A DNA stretch of 64,000 nucleotides from Seonamhaeicola algicola (GTDB taxonomy: Bacteria > Bacteroidota > Bacteroidia > Flavobacteriales > Flavobacteriaceae), in the NCBI RefSeq assembly GCF_007997385.1, contig NZ_VOSC01000005.1, positions 62,001 through 126,000 on the forward strand, in the 5' to 3' direction. The stretch's first letter is position 1, and each line of letters begins with the position of its first letter. The notes beneath the pieces were generated by a model that was not told the origin of the DNA, made no database searches, and saw only the letters and a program-made list of their open reading frames with translations. The position numbers were made by a program, and so were the translations under genes. This document shows positions 17,093 through 24,398 of the stretch, piece after piece.

Positions 17093-18283
17093 ATGAAAAT
17101 TTTAGCAATTGATGATCAGCAGCTAGTGCTCCTACCACTAGAAAAAAGATTAAAAGAATTAGGTTATGATGTAAAAATAGAAACCGATGCCAAAAAAGGC
17201 CTTTCTACTTTTGATGCTTTTAACCCTAATTTAGTTATTGTTGATATAAATATGCCTTATGTTTCTGGTTTAGAAATTGTAAAATACATAAGAAGCTCAA
17301 AAAATCCTGATACACAAATTATGGTTTTATCAGGAAATACACAAGATAATATTATAACTGAAGGTTTTGATTTAGGTATAAGTGATTATATGAAAAAGCC
17401 TTTAAGTTTAAATGAAATTACAGCAAGAATAAAACGTTTAATTGGCCAGCCAAATATTGCGGTAGCTAACAATTCGTCATCAAATGCTGTTATACAACAA
17501 CGTTGTGTTGGGGTAGTTATACCGTGTTATAATGAAGAAGAACGTTTATTAAGTAAAGAATTTACAGATTACATACAAAAACACACGGGGTATCATTTAT
17601 GTTTTGTTAATGATGGAAGTAAAGATGGTACGTTAGAAGTTTTAAATAATTTGCGTAAAGGTCGTGAAGATTTTATAACAGTGTACGATTGTGAGAAAAA
17701 TGGAGGTAAAGCCGAAGCTGTAAGACTTGGCATGTTACACATGGCTAAAAAAGAAGATTTAGATTACATAGGTTTTCTTGACGCCGATTTGTCTACAGAT
17801 TTATCAGATTTTGATGATTTAGTAACAACTATTGAAAATTCAAACTTCAAAATAGTTAGTGGCTCTAGAATTAGCAGAATGGGTGCAAATATTACCAAAG
17901 AATCTGCTAGAAAAATTATAAGTATGACTATTAACTATATAATTAGAAAAATTTTAGGTATGAATTTTAAAGACACGCAATGTGGCGCCAAAATTTTTAG
18001 TAAAGATGTTATACAAATAGCATTCAGAGAAAAGTTTGTTACGCAGTGGATTTTTGATGTAGAAATATTTAAAAGAATGGCAGGCTATTTTGGTACTGAA
18101 AAAGCAAAAAGCCTAATATGTGAACAACCATTAAAACGTTGGATACATGCTGATGGATCAAAGTTATCAATGAAAGATTCTATAAAAATTGTAATGCAGT
18201 TAGGGCAAATAGCTTGGGTGTACCGTAAAAAGAACTTAAAAAAATATAAAAGTCAGCAAGTTGAGTATACGTTACACTCTTAA
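17093..18283 (+). CDS. Response-regulator receiver fused to a DPG-synthase-like GT2 glycosyltransferase
   Basis: A 396-residue fusion. Residues 1-118 are a complete receiver: acidic pair Asp7/Asp8, phospho-acceptor Asp51 (VIVDINMP), Ser80 (VLSGN) and Lys102 (KKPL). Residues ~137-370 are a GT2 domain of the dolichyl-phosphate glucose/mannose synthase type: VVIPCYNEEERL, FVNDGSKDGT, the DxD motif Asp230-Ala-Asp232 (FLDADLSTD), ISRMGANITKE and DTQCGAKIF. No membrane helix is seen, as in soluble-domain family members. Family enzymes transfer glucose or mannose from a nucleotide sugar to a polyprenyl phosphate. The receiver has no DNA-binding output, so phosphorylation probably controls the transferase itself. 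It is followed by a half-length GT2 paralogue. Confidence 0.92.
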   Translation: MKILAIDDQQLVLLPLEKRLKELGYDVKIETDAKKGLSTFDAFNPNLVIVDINMPYVSGLEIVKYIRSSKNPDTQIMVLSGNTQDNIITEGFDLGISDYMKKPLSLNEITARIKRLIGQPNIAVANNSSSNAVIQQRCVGVVIPCYNEEERLLSKEFTDYIQKHTGYHLCFVNDGSKDGTLEVLNNLRKGREDFITVYDCEKNGGKAEAVRLGMLHMAKKEDLDYIGFLDADLSTDLSDFDDLVTTIENSNFKIVSGSRISRMGANITKESARKIISMTINYIIRKILGMNFKDTQCGAKIFSKDVIQIAFREKFVTQWIFDVEIFKRMAGYFGTEKAKSLICEQPLKRWIHADGSKLSMKDSIKIVMQLGQIAWVYRKKNLKKYKSQQVEYTLHS

Positions 18284-18297
18284 TTTAAAAAGAGGAA

Positions 18298-18789
18298 ATG
18301 AAATTAGGTTTAATAATTATTTTTAATAACAACGAAACCAGCTTAAATAGTACATTTTTTAATGAGTTACTACACATAGCAAATAATTTTGAGTTATGCC
18401 TAGTAAATAATGGAAGTAATGATGCAACCTTAGAGAAACTTCTAGATTTAAAAGATTTATTTGAGTCTCAAATAACCGTTGTAGATATAAAGAAAAAGCA
18501 AGCTTTAGAAGCTGCAAATAAAGCAGGAGCAAGGTATTTATTAAACAAAGGTTCTTTAAAACACATAGGTTATATAAATGTGAATGATTTAAGTAATATT
18601 CAGCATTTAAATAAAATATTAGCTGCATTTAACAAAAGTAAACAACAAGTTATAATGCATAATTTAAGTGTGTTAAAAAGCAATCAAAATACTAGAGTAA
18701 CAGTAAAAAATATTTTTTCAATATTAAAGTATTTTAGTGTATTAAAATTAAAAGTTAAAGATTATAGTTTGAATGAATTAGTGAATTAA
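18298..18789 (+). CDS. Half-length degenerate GT2-like protein
   Basis: A 163-residue protein that resembles only the nucleotide-binding half of the neighbouring GT2 domain: GLIIIFNNNETSL, CLVNNGSNDATLEKLL (against FVNDGSKDGTLEVL) and HIGYINVNDLSN (against YIGFLDADLST). The aspartates of the donor-binding and DxD motifs are replaced by Asn, and the acceptor half is missing. It has a normal stop and a terminator downstream, so it is not a sequencing frameshift of a longer gene. A good purine-rich site (AGAGGAA) precedes its ATG, 14 bp after the fusion gene. It is probably a pseudo-enzyme partner; function unproven. Confidence 0.7.
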   Translation: MKLGLIIIFNNNETSLNSTFFNELLHIANNFELCLVNNGSNDATLEKLLDLKDLFESQITVVDIKKKQALEAANKAGARYLLNKGSLKHIGYINVNDLSNIQHLNKILAAFNKSKQQVIMHNLSVLKSNQNTRVTVKNIFSILKYFSVLKLKVKDYSLNELVN

Positions 18790-18846
18790 AAATATGGTGT
18801 TTTTTGTTTATTGGTAAGTTGATTTTTTAAATCAATTACAACCACT

Positions 18847-18879
18847 GAGGCCTTACAGTAATGTGAGGCCTCTTTTTTT
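18847..18879 (+). terminator. Intrinsic terminator after the receiver-GT2 operon
   Basis: A 10-bp stem with one G-U pair (GAGGCCTTAC/GTGAGGCCTC), a 6-nt loop and a run of seven T. It ends the two-gene operon 17093-18789. Confidence 0.88.
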
Positions 18880-18956
18880 ATGCAAGAAACTGTATTTGAT
18901 AGTATTCAAATAATCGATAAAATACAGGCTTAAATGCTTTGTTTATAATTTTATAC

Positions 18957-19025
18957 AACTCATCTACACATAAGCTTCATTCGCCTAAAAATAGTAATGC
19001 TGCCTCTTGTTGTGGTGTATATTTG
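18957..19025 (+). promoter_or_regulatory. Predicted LytTR site pair and consensus -7 box upstream of the gene at 19054
   Basis: AACTCATCTA (18957-18966) and CATTCGCCTA (18978-18987) are 21 bp apart. A perfect TATATTTG box (19018-19025) starts 31 bp after the second repeat. The leader contains TAACCCC followed by AAATATTA, as before the STAS gene at 8254, so the two promoters look like relatives. Confidence 0.72.
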
Positions 19026-19053
19026 TGGTATAACCCCTAAATATTAAAATGCT

Positions 19054-19449
19054 ATGAAAAAGAACTTTGCAACAGATACAGCGGATATTAAAATGTCAGT
19101 AGGAATTAAAGAATATTTAGAGAATTTAGAATTTGATTTTGTTGATAATAATTTATTAGAAAACATAAAAAACTTCTTTAAAGATAAACATGCTAAAAAA
19201 AATGCATTACGAGAAAAACAAGTTACTTTTTTAAATGAAGATAATGGCATAAGTCATGCAGATGAAGTATCATTTATTTTAAATCACGGTATTGAAATTA
19301 AACAAGCAACTAATGTGAAAGATTTACCAGTATTGAAAAGCTTAAGAAAAATTTCATTTCATGGCGTAACATATTTTTTAAGAATTAAAGATTACGAAAA
19401 AGAACAAGCGGTTTATAACCATATCATTGAGAATTATATGGTAGTATAG
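19054..19449 (+). CDS. Hypothetical protein in the predicted LytTR regulon
   Basis: A 131-residue soluble protein without signal peptide or membrane segment. I do not recognise the family. The N-terminal half is charged and helical (IKEYLENLEFDFVDNN, then FFKDKHAKKNALREKQ). The C-terminal half looks alpha/beta (SLRKISFHGVTYFLRIKDYEKEQ). Its promoter shares repeats, spacing and part of the leader with the exporter promoter. It stands alone between a terminator and the Hsp20-like gene. An intracellular accessory or feedback protein of the polysaccharide system is a guess from co-regulation only. Confidence 0.7.
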   Translation: MKKNFATDTADIKMSVGIKEYLENLEFDFVDNNLLENIKNFFKDKHAKKNALREKQVTFLNEDNGISHADEVSFILNHGIEIKQATNVKDLPVLKSLRKISFHGVTYFLRIKDYEKEQAVYNHIIENYMVV

Positions 19450-19661
19450 CAGCCTAATTAATAGCGTTTTATTTTGCTGTCCGTTCATTGTTTTAACAAG
19501 TGTTGAAACATTGGGCGGATAGTTTTTTTATAATATGCCCTAAAGTAATTGTGTTTTTTGTTTTTTTATGCTATATTTAGCATTGACCTTCAGCTAGATA
19601 GATGTTCTTTCTATTCTATTTTCTTAGTACGCATAATATAACCTAATAATTCCTAACAATT

Positions 19662-20039
19662 ATGTCACCTGCATCTAGTTTAACTATTCAAAAACCGCAA
19701 AAGAGAAAAAGTTCAATTACCACTAACAACACAAAACCACAAACTAAAAATCCATTAAACGTATTAGAAACAGATTTTGGTTTTCAATACAAACTTAAAA
19801 TACCTGGATATATTAAAGATGATTTTAGGTTTTATGTTACAAAAAACGATTTGGTAGTAACCACGCAAAAAGAGGCATTAAAAACAGCGCATACTACTAA
19901 TAAGCATACATATTGCTACCCGTCTGCTTTGTTTAAAATGAATATACCTTTACCTAAAAAGGCTATTAAAAATGAAATATCTGTAGATTATAAAAATGAA
20001 ACATTAAGTTTTAATTTGTATAAGAAATCAGGTTCATAA
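19662..20039 (+). CDS. Hsp20/alpha-crystallin-like protein
   Basis: A 125-residue protein. A basic, Thr/Asn-rich N-terminal tail of ~45 residues precedes an alpha-crystallin-like beta-sandwich: FQYKLKIPGYIKDDFRFYV, NDLVVTTQ, FKMNIPLPKKAIKNEI, VDYKNETLSFNLYKK. The usual C-terminal IxI extension is absent, so classical oligomerisation is doubtful. Small heat-shock proteins bind unfolding proteins without ATP. It ends 3 bp before the convergent moaA stop. The upstream 212 bp holds no clear copy of the LytTR-like repeat pair. Confidence 0.7.
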   Translation: MSPASSLTIQKPQKRKSSITTNNTKPQTKNPLNVLETDFGFQYKLKIPGYIKDDFRFYVTKNDLVVTTQKEALKTAHTTNKHTYCYPSALFKMNIPLPKKAIKNEISVDYKNETLSFNLYKKSGS

Positions 20040-20042
20040 ACA

Positions 20043-21050
20043 CTATCCGCCAATAGTAATCATACTTCGGTTTTTACCGTGTAATTGCGGTTCTTGTAGT
20101 TTTTTAAGGGTATCCATTCCGCCACGAACTTTAAGTTTTGCAAGAACCGCTTTTTTTATAATAGGCTCAATAGCATTACCACTACGTAACGTTGTAAGTA
20201 AATTAGATTCTTTTGCCGAAAACAAACAGTTTTTTAATTGCCCATTGGCAGTTAAGCGCAGCCTGTTACAACTATCGCAAAACGGATTGGTTACAGAGCT
20301 TATAATAGCAAAACTACCTTTATAATTGTTAATTTTATAATTTTTAGCAGTGTCATTAGCGGCATCTTCAAGTTTTGTAATAGTGTTTTTATTAAATGTT
20401 TCGTTTACCTTTTGCATAACTTCAGCATATGATACCATTTTACTTAAATCCCATTTATTACCATCAAAAGGCATAAACTCTATAAACCTAATAGAAATAG
20501 GAAGTTTTTTAGTGAGTTCAATAAAATCAATAATTTCATTATCATTGAAACCTTTAATTAAAACGGCATTTACTTTAACTTTAAATCCTTCTTTAACTAA
20601 AAGATGAATGTTTTTAAAAACTTTATTAAATTGATTTCTAAGGGTTATATGGTTAAATTTTTCTTTGTTTAAAGAATCTAAACTTACATTAATTTTATTG
20701 ATGTTATTAGCTTTTAAAACATCAATAAACTTATCAATAATTACAGCGTTTGAGGTGATGGATAGTTCTACTGGTAACGATGCTAGTTTTTCTAAAATTA
20801 TAGGAATATCTTTTCTAACAAAAGGTTCGCCACCTGTTAATCTAATTTTTGTAACACCATTATTAACAAAGGTTTTTGCTATTTCAAAAACTTCTTCATA
20901 GGTCATTAAATGGCTTTTAGGAGATAATTGCACACCTTCAGCAGGCATACAATATGTGCAGCGTAAATTACATCTTTCAGTTAAAGAAATACGCAAATAG
21001 GTGTGTTCTCTACCAAAAGAATCTTGTAATATTTTGGAATTTTTCGTCAT
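20043..21050 (-). CDS. moaA: GTP 3',8-cyclase (MoaA)
   Basis: A 335-residue radical-SAM enzyme. The SAM-cluster motif is Cys27-x3-Cys31-x2-Cys34 (CNLRCTYCMP). The second cluster motif near the C-terminus is CDSCNRLRLTANGQ followed by LKNCLF. The protein ends in the conserved GG. It converts GTP to 3',8-cyclo-GTP, the first step of molybdenum-cofactor synthesis, with MoaC completing cyclic pyranopterin monophosphate. It is the last gene of the minus-strand Moco operon. Confidence 0.97.
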   Translation of the reverse strand: MTKNSKILQDSFGREHTYLRISLTERCNLRCTYCMPAEGVQLSPKSHLMTYEEVFEIAKTFVNNGVTKIRLTGGEPFVRKDIPIILEKLASLPVELSITSNAVIIDKFIDVLKANNINKINVSLDSLNKEKFNHITLRNQFNKVFKNIHLLVKEGFKVKVNAVLIKGFNDNEIIDFIELTKKLPISIRFIEFMPFDGNKWDLSKMVSYAEVMQKVNETFNKNTITKLEDAANDTAKNYKINNYKGSFAIISSVTNPFCDSCNRLRLTANGQLKNCLFSAKESNLLTTLRSGNAIEPIIKKAVLAKLKVRGGMDTLKKLQEPQLHGKNRSMITIGG

Positions 21051-21090
21051 ATTATATTTTCAATAAACTATCATCAACTAATGGCTAAAA

Positions 21091-22002
21091 TCAATCATGT
21101 CTGGCGCCTTTCAATATTCTAAAAACGTGTAATACTGAAGGGAAAATAGCATCCATTGATTCTTTGGCACCATTTGTAGAACCTGGTAAAGCTAAAACTA
21201 AGGTATTGTTAATTGTACCAGCAATACTGCGTGATAACATTGCAAAAGGCATACGTTGTTGGCCATAGTTTCTAATGGCTTCTTCAATACCAGGAATTCT
21301 TCTATCTAAAAGTGGTAATAAGGCTTCGGGTGTTATGTCTCTAACCGAAAGTCCTGTGCCACCTGTATAAATAACCATATCTATACCCTGGTTTTTATAA
21401 GTTTTAACTTTGTTTTGTATAGCTTCAATCTCATCAGGAATTATAGTGTATTCTAAAATTGAAACGTTACATGATTTTAGTTTTTCAATTATAGCTTTTC
21501 CTGCTTTATCTTCTTTATTTCCAGCCGAAATACTATCACTACAAACAACAACTGCAGCGGTTAAATCATTTCTAAAAGTATCTTTAAAATCAGATTTTCC
21601 GCCTTTCTTTTTAAGAAGTTTAATGGCATGTATTTCAATGCCTTTATCAATAGGTTTAAGCATATCGTACATGTTTAAAGCAACCACACTGGCACCATGC
21701 ATGGCTTCAACTTCAACGCCTGTTTTATAAATAGTTTTAACGGTAAAAAGCACAGTTATTTCTAGTTCGTTAATTTCATATTCAACGCCTGTAAATTCAA
21801 TGGGTAAGGGATGACAATCTGGTAAAATATCTGGTGTGCGCTTTACACCTAATAACCCAGCGGCTTTACTCATGGCAAATACGTTGCCTTTGGGTACAGT
21901 GTTGTTTTTAATAGCTTCAATTGTTTCAGGTTTACTTACAACAACTTTGGCTTGTGCTATTGCAGTTCTTAATGTTGTATTTTTAAATGTAATGTCAACC
22001 AT
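21091..22002 (-). CDS. Bifunctional MoaC-MoaB fusion
   Basis: A 303-residue two-domain protein. Residues 1-~150 are MoaC (PKGNVFAMSKAAGLLGVKRT, LPDCHPLPI, EVEAMHGASVVALNMYDM), the cyclic pyranopterin monophosphate synthase. Residues ~155-303 are a MoaB/MogA domain (VVVCSDSISAG, YTGGTGLSVRDITPEA, LPGSTNGAKESM), which adenylylates molybdopterin. The fusion joins an early and a late step of the pathway and is seen in other Bacteroidota. It begins 3 bp after moaE. Confidence 0.95.
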   Translation of the reverse strand: MVDITFKNTTLRTAIAQAKVVVSKPETIEAIKNNTVPKGNVFAMSKAAGLLGVKRTPDILPDCHPLPIEFTGVEYEINELEITVLFTVKTIYKTGVEVEAMHGASVVALNMYDMLKPIDKGIEIHAIKLLKKKGGKSDFKDTFRNDLTAAVVVCSDSISAGNKEDKAGKAIIEKLKSCNVSILEYTIIPDEIEAIQNKVKTYKNQGIDMVIYTGGTGLSVRDITPEALLPLLDRRIPGIEEAIRNYGQQRMPFAMLSRSIAGTINNTLVLALPGSTNGAKESMDAIFPSVLHVFRILKGARHD

Positions 22003-22005
22003 AAC

Positions 22006-22449
22006 TTAATTATTTACTTTCCATTGATGTGTTTCATCTTCAAAAATTTCTTTTCCAAAAACAGGAACTTCGGCTTTAATGGCCTCAACTATGTATTCTA
22101 AGGCTTTAAAAACCACTTTGCGCCTAGGTGATGATACAAAAACAAATAAGCAAATTTCTCCAGCTTTAACAGTACCTAAACTATGATAAATGTGCATGCA
22201 TGTTAAATCAAATTTTTTAAAAGCTGCTTCTCTAATATCATGAAATTTTTGGTTGGCCATGTCTTCATACGCCGTATATTGTATAGCGGCTACTGTTTTA
22301 CCATCAATAACATCGGCGCGTACCTGACCCAAAAATATGTTATGAGCCCCAATACTAGTTTTTGTTTGATGTTTGTATATTGAATTGCCTATGAAATTGG
22401 AAGAAATAGCACCTTCCATGAATACGTTTTTAATTTTTTTATTGTTCAT
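22006..22449 (-). CDS. moaE: Molybdopterin synthase large subunit (MoaE)
   Basis: A 147-residue protein with the MoaE pattern: GAHNIFLGQVRADVIDGKTV, IQYTAYEDMANQKF, IYHSLGTVKAGEICLFVFVSSPRRKVVF and PVFGKEIFEDETHQWK, which includes the catalytic lysine region. It forms the MoaD2MoaE2 heterotetramer that adds two sulphurs to cyclic pyranopterin monophosphate. moaD lies directly upstream, 22 bp away. Confidence 0.96.
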   Translation of the reverse strand: MNNKKIKNVFMEGAISSNFIGNSIYKHQTKTSIGAHNIFLGQVRADVIDGKTVAAIQYTAYEDMANQKFHDIREAAFKKFDLTCMHIYHSLGTVKAGEICLFVFVSSPRRKVVFKALEYIVEAIKAEVPVFGKEIFEDETHQWKVNN

Positions 22450-22471
22450 TTTAATGTGTTATATATTTTAT

Positions 22472-22711
22472 TTATCCGCCAGAAAAAGGTGGTAATAATG
22501 CTATTTCTGAGCCATTTAACTTAGTGTCTAAACTAACTAGCTCTTTATTTTGAGCTATTTTGAAATCTTTGTTTTTTAATTGGCTGTACTTGTTGTTAAG
22601 TGTTTCTAATAAATCAGAGATTTGCTCACCATTAACATTTACAAGCTCTTCGTTTGTGTTGGTAGCATCAACTATTTGTCCGAAATATTTAACTTTTATA
22701 TTCATTTTCAA
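22472..22711 (-). CDS. moaD: Molybdopterin synthase sulfur carrier subunit (MoaD)
   Basis: A 79-residue ubiquitin-fold protein ending in the diagnostic PPFSGG; the terminal Gly-Gly is thiocarboxylated and donates sulphur to MoaE. Length is normal. It overlaps the end of mobA by 23 bp, indicating coupled translation. Confidence 0.95.
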   Translation of the reverse strand: MKMNIKVKYFGQIVDATNTNEELVNVNGEQISDLLETLNNKYSQLKNKDFKIAQNKELVSLDTKLNGSEIALLPPFSGG

Positions 22712-23267
22712 TAGTTTTTAGTTCTTCTTTTGTATTCACATTCATAGTTGTTTTATGGTTGGTGTTTAATACGATGGTTTTAGTATTACACATTTTTAAC
22801 ACATGCCTTAACCGTCTTTCATCATTTTTTAAAGCTTTAAGGAAAATAGGCGCACATTGTTTTTTGTAAAGTGCAATTAAAGGCATGGTTTTACCGTTGC
22901 TTTCAATTAGAATAACATCAGAATCATCAATACTCTCAATTAATTTGTGTAAAATTTCGGTTTTTATCAACGGTATATCACAACTAAGAATTAGGTTGTT
23001 TTTAGTTTCAGACGCATGTAAACCCGAGTAAATACCGGCAACAGGACCTTGGTTTTTATAAATATCTTTAACTAATTGGTAACCAAAAACGTTATAATCT
23101 TCATTGTCTGTAACAATTAAAATTTTTGAAACTAAAGGTTTTAATGCTTCAATACTATATTGAACAAATTGTTTGTTGTTTAATTTTACAAAACCTTTGT
23201 CTGTGCCCATTCTAGAGCTTTTTCCTCCAGCTAAAATTATACCTGTTATGTTATTTTGTTGTTTCAT
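22689..23267 (-). CDS. mobA: Molybdenum cofactor guanylyltransferase (MobA)
   Basis: A nucleotidyltransferase with GIILAGGKSSRMGTDKG close to the start and SCDIPLIKTE in the centre. It attaches GMP to molybdopterin to give the MGD form of the cofactor. I chose the start at 23267, 1 bp after the stop of the permease gene, because it puts the LAGG motif at the usual distance. An in-frame ATG at 23291 would add 8 residues and overlap the permease gene. Its presence implies that the target enzyme uses an MGD-type cofactor, such as an assimilatory nitrate reductase. Confidence 0.92.
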   Translation of the reverse strand: MKQQNNITGIILAGGKSSRMGTDKGFVKLNNKQFVQYSIEALKPLVSKILIVTDNEDYNVFGYQLVKDIYKNQGPVAGIYSGLHASETKNNLILSCDIPLIKTEILHKLIESIDDSDVILIESNGKTMPLIALYKKQCAPIFLKALKNDERRLRHVLKMCNTKTIVLNTNHKTTMNVNTKEELKTIENEYKS

Positions 23268-23268
23268 T

Positions 23269-24009
23269 TTAAGTAAAAAATAGTTTAGCACAGGCTATTA
23301 TTAAAACAAAGGCTAAAATGTATCGTAAACTGTTGTTGTTTAGTTTTTTACTTCCGTAGTAACCACCTAAAAAACCTCCAATTAAGGCAATGGCTACTAG
23401 TATAAAAGCATCTTTTTCTAAAATGATACCGCTGCTAATTTGGCCTATTAAACCTGAAGCGGAATTTACCCAAATAAATAAAGCAGATACTGCGGCAGCT
23501 TCTTTCATTTTACCCCAATGTAAAAGTAAAATTACAGGACTTAAAATGATACCGCCACCAATACCAATAAGCCCTGAAAAGAACCCAATAATACCGCCAA
23601 AAACAAGTGCTTGCCAAAGTTTTACTGGTTTTATAGTATTACCTTCTTTACCAAATACATTTAGCATTTTTAAGATGGCAAAAATGAGTAAAACGGCTAA
23701 TATTTTTTTGTAAACAGAGGCATCAACCTCAATAGTACCTCCTAAAAAAGCTAATGGTATTGAAGCTACTGCAAACGAGGTGAATAACTTTTTGTTAAAA
23801 AACCCTTCTTTATAGTAATAGTAAAATGATATACCAGCTACAAATAAATTTAGTAATAAGGCGGTAGGTTTCATGGTTTCAGGAGCAAAAGAAAATAAAG
23901 CCATTAATGCTAAATAACCACTAGCCCCACCATGACCTACGCTAGCGTATAAAAACGATACCGTTGGAAGTATTAGTAAAAATAAATATATATTTTCTGT
24001 TTGTAGCAT
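23269..24009 (-). CDS. TSUP (TauE/SafE) family membrane transporter
   Basis: A 246-residue protein with about 8 membrane helices in two related halves, marked by VGHGGASGYLALMALF and GLIGIGGGIILSPVILL. TSUP proteins move sulphite, sulphonates or other small anions. It is embedded in the Moco operon, between the ModE-like regulator and mobA with 1-39 bp gaps. An oxyanion related to Moco, such as molybdate or sulphite, is therefore a sensible candidate substrate; this is inference. Confidence 0.88.
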   Translation of the reverse strand: MLQTENIYLFLLILPTVSFLYASVGHGGASGYLALMALFSFAPETMKPTALLLNLFVAGISFYYYYKEGFFNKKLFTSFAVASIPLAFLGGTIEVDASVYKKILAVLLIFAILKMLNVFGKEGNTIKPVKLWQALVFGGIIGFFSGLIGIGGGIILSPVILLLHWGKMKEAAAVSALFIWVNSASGLIGQISSGIILEKDAFILVAIALIGGFLGGYYGSKKLNNNSLRYILAFVLIIACAKLFFT

Positions 24010-24048
24010 AAAAGTTATAAGTACTTAAAGTGCCTAGCGTATTTAAAG

Positions 24049-24387
24049 TTATAATTGATTTATTTTTTCCAATTGCTCATCTAAAAATGCCCAACAATTT
24101 TTATTTATTTCATCAAAGGCATTTACAAGTGCTTCTCCATACTGAGTTAACTGTGCACCACCACCGCCTTTTCCTCCAATACTATTTATGGTTACAGGCT
24201 TTTTAGCAGATTTATTAACAGAATTTAAAAGTGTCCATGCTTTTTTATAGGAAATGTTTAAACTTTTTGCAGCTTTTGATAAAGATCCTGTTTTTTGAAT
24301 GGCTTTTAATAAATGCACACGTCCTTCACCTAACAACACATTATTGTTTGTTTCTATCCAAATTCTACTTTTAATTTTATAATTCAT
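24049..24387 (-). CDS. ModE-type winged-helix regulator, DNA-binding domain only
   Basis: A 112-residue protein matching only the N-terminal LysR-like winged helix of ModE: RVHLLKAIQKTGSLSKAAKSLNISYKKAWTLL, then a Gly-rich wing (GGKGGGGAQLTQYGEAL). The C-terminal molybdate-binding (MopI/TOBE) domains of full-length ModE are absent, so it may sense the metal through another route or act constitutively. It lies 11 bp after moeA within the Moco operon. Confidence 0.88.
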   Translation of the reverse strand: MNYKIKSRIWIETNNNVLLGEGRVHLLKAIQKTGSLSKAAKSLNISYKKAWTLLNSVNKSAKKPVTINSIGGKGGGGAQLTQYGEALVNAFDEINKNCWAFLDEQLEKINQL

Positions 24388-24398
24388 TTCAGTAAATT

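Noticed and set aside
2839-18789. Calling the locus a bona fide Pel operon
   Set aside because: No PelD-type c-di-GMP receptor, PelA deacetylase or PelE is seen, and the gene order differs; only the general logic is similar.
18298-18789. Frameshift truncation of a full GT2 gene
   Set aside because: The catalytic residues are already lost before the end, the stop is followed by a strong terminator at 18847, and no acceptor-half sequence follows in another frame.
19583-19620. LytTR-like half-site (CATTGACCTT) before the Hsp20-like gene
   Set aside because: The second copy at 21-22 bp is poor, and the distance to the start codon does not match the five consistent promoters.
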